64,000 bases of DNA from positions 39,475 through 103,474 of the forward strand of contig JBGVJZ010000025.1 in the NCBI GenBank assembly GCA_045129695.1. The letters are read 5' to 3'. The position numbers were made by a program, and so were the translations under genes. The first letter of the stretch is position 1. Each line of letters opens with the position of its first letter. Of the stretch, positions 63,649 through 64,000 are shown in pieces. The notes under the pieces were generated by a model. It had not been told where the DNA came from, did not search any database, and saw only the letters and a list, made by a program, of their open reading frames with translations. Source of the DNA: Eshraghiella sp045129695. Lineage in GTDB: Bacteria; Bacillota; Clostridia; Lachnospirales; Lachnospiraceae.

Positions 63649-64000
63649 AAATAATAATTCTTTTTGTTGTCATACATTACAGCATCCGCCCTGCCAACCT
63701 TTTCTTCAATATTATAACAGTCAGGAAACCATAATTCTCCAAAAGATACTGTAACTTCGCTTGTCCAGCCGGTTCTAATTTTATTAACTTTATTAATGAA
63801 TTCCGCCTTATCTATTCCGATACAGAATATTACAAATTCGTCTCCGCCTACTCTGTATACATTCTCGTTAAAATTCTTTTTGAGAATATCAGCTACTTCT
63901 TTAATCATATTGTCGCCACATTCGTGTCCGAATTCATCATTAGCTTTCTTAAGCCCGTTAATATCTGCAAATATTATACCAAGACTCTTATCGGCATCCG
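63633..64000 (-). CDS. GGDEF-domain protein, C-terminal part (runs off the window)
   Basis: The frame is open to the right edge (first full codon at 63998), so the gene starts outside the window. FADINGLKKANDEFGHECGDN and YRVGGDEFVIF show an apparently active diguanylate cyclase domain. The ATG at 63908 is internal and not the start. Confidence 0.9.
   Translation of the reverse strand, partial: DADKSLGIIFADINGLKKANDEFGHECGDNMIKEVADILKKNFNENVYRVGGDEFVIFCIGIDKAEFINKVNKIRTGWTSEVTVSFGELWFPDCYNIEEKVGRADAVMYDNKKNYYLNTGR

Overview
The window looks like a chromosomal segment of a low-GC, flagellated, spore-forming Firmicute, most likely a Lachnospiraceae member. The reasons are SpoIIID and SpoVT, sigma-D-type flagellar promoters, a CsrA/FliW pair and B. 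subtilis-like synteny blocks. A Cthe_2159-type (pectin-binding family) lipoprotein would fit a Lachnospira/Eubacterium eligens-like gut species, but the genus is inference only. Almost every gene runs on the minus strand. No rRNA, tRNA, CRISPR array, insertion sequence or prophage was recognised. No gene-free stretch exceeds 300 bases.

Layout. (1) 1-2.05 kb: accessory DNA behind tuf, with a DUF2971 protein and what looks like a 5'-truncated GmrSD/DUF1524 restriction gene. (2) 2.05-18.3 kb: the core transcription/translation block rpmG-secE-nusG-rplK-rplA-rplJ-rplL-rpoB-rpoC, then the str operon rpsL-rpsG-fusA-tuf with its own consensus promoter. The fusA frame carries one in-frame TAA in the loop of a perfect 9-bp hairpin. 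(3) 18.4-27.5 kb: an orphan FliD-like protein, a small sigma factor, a GT2-TPR glycosyltransferase and five paralogous CgeB-like (DUF3880 + Glyco_trans_1_2) glycosyltransferases, ending next to flagellin. (4) 27.5-41.9 kb: recD2-comFC-yvyF and then flgM-flgN-flgK-flgK-flgL-fliW-csrA-flaG-fliD-fliS-fliT-like-hag, with sigma-D-type promoters before flgM, flaG and hag, and CsrA sites in the hag leader. (5) 41.9-46.5 kb: spoIIID-(GT2)-mbl-flhO-flhP-flgJ-like, a conserved Bacillus/Clostridia block with one inserted glycosyltransferase. (6) 46.6-54.7 kb: a UDP-sugar pyrophosphorylase, UDP-galactopyranose mutase and GtrB-like glycosyltransferase cluster, then an ABC-F ATPase, an ArsB/NhaD-type transporter and a GGDEF-EAL-PAS protein. 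(7) 54.9-59.0 kb: the lipoprotein, spoVT with a sigma-G-type promoter, and a decayed GGDEF gene. (8) 59.1-63.6 kb: an NAD operon of an NrtR-like Nudix regulator, nicotinamidase, a short Prs-like kinase, a NAMPT-like transferase and NadE, behind a consensus promoter with a palindromic operator candidate. A partial GGDEF gene runs off the right edge.

How the parts may work together. The flagellar block contains late structural proteins, their chaperones (FlgN, FliS, FliT-like), the anti-sigma factor FlgM and the FliW-CsrA flagellin-homeostasis switch. The adjacent glycosyltransferase island is a good candidate for flagellin glycosylation. The NAD operon pairs a Prs-like and a NAMPT-like enzyme under a regulator whose family senses ADP-ribose. 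This resembles the gene pair of the phage NAD+ reconstitution pathway (NARP1) and is, with the glycosyltransferase island, the best candidate for undescribed biology here.
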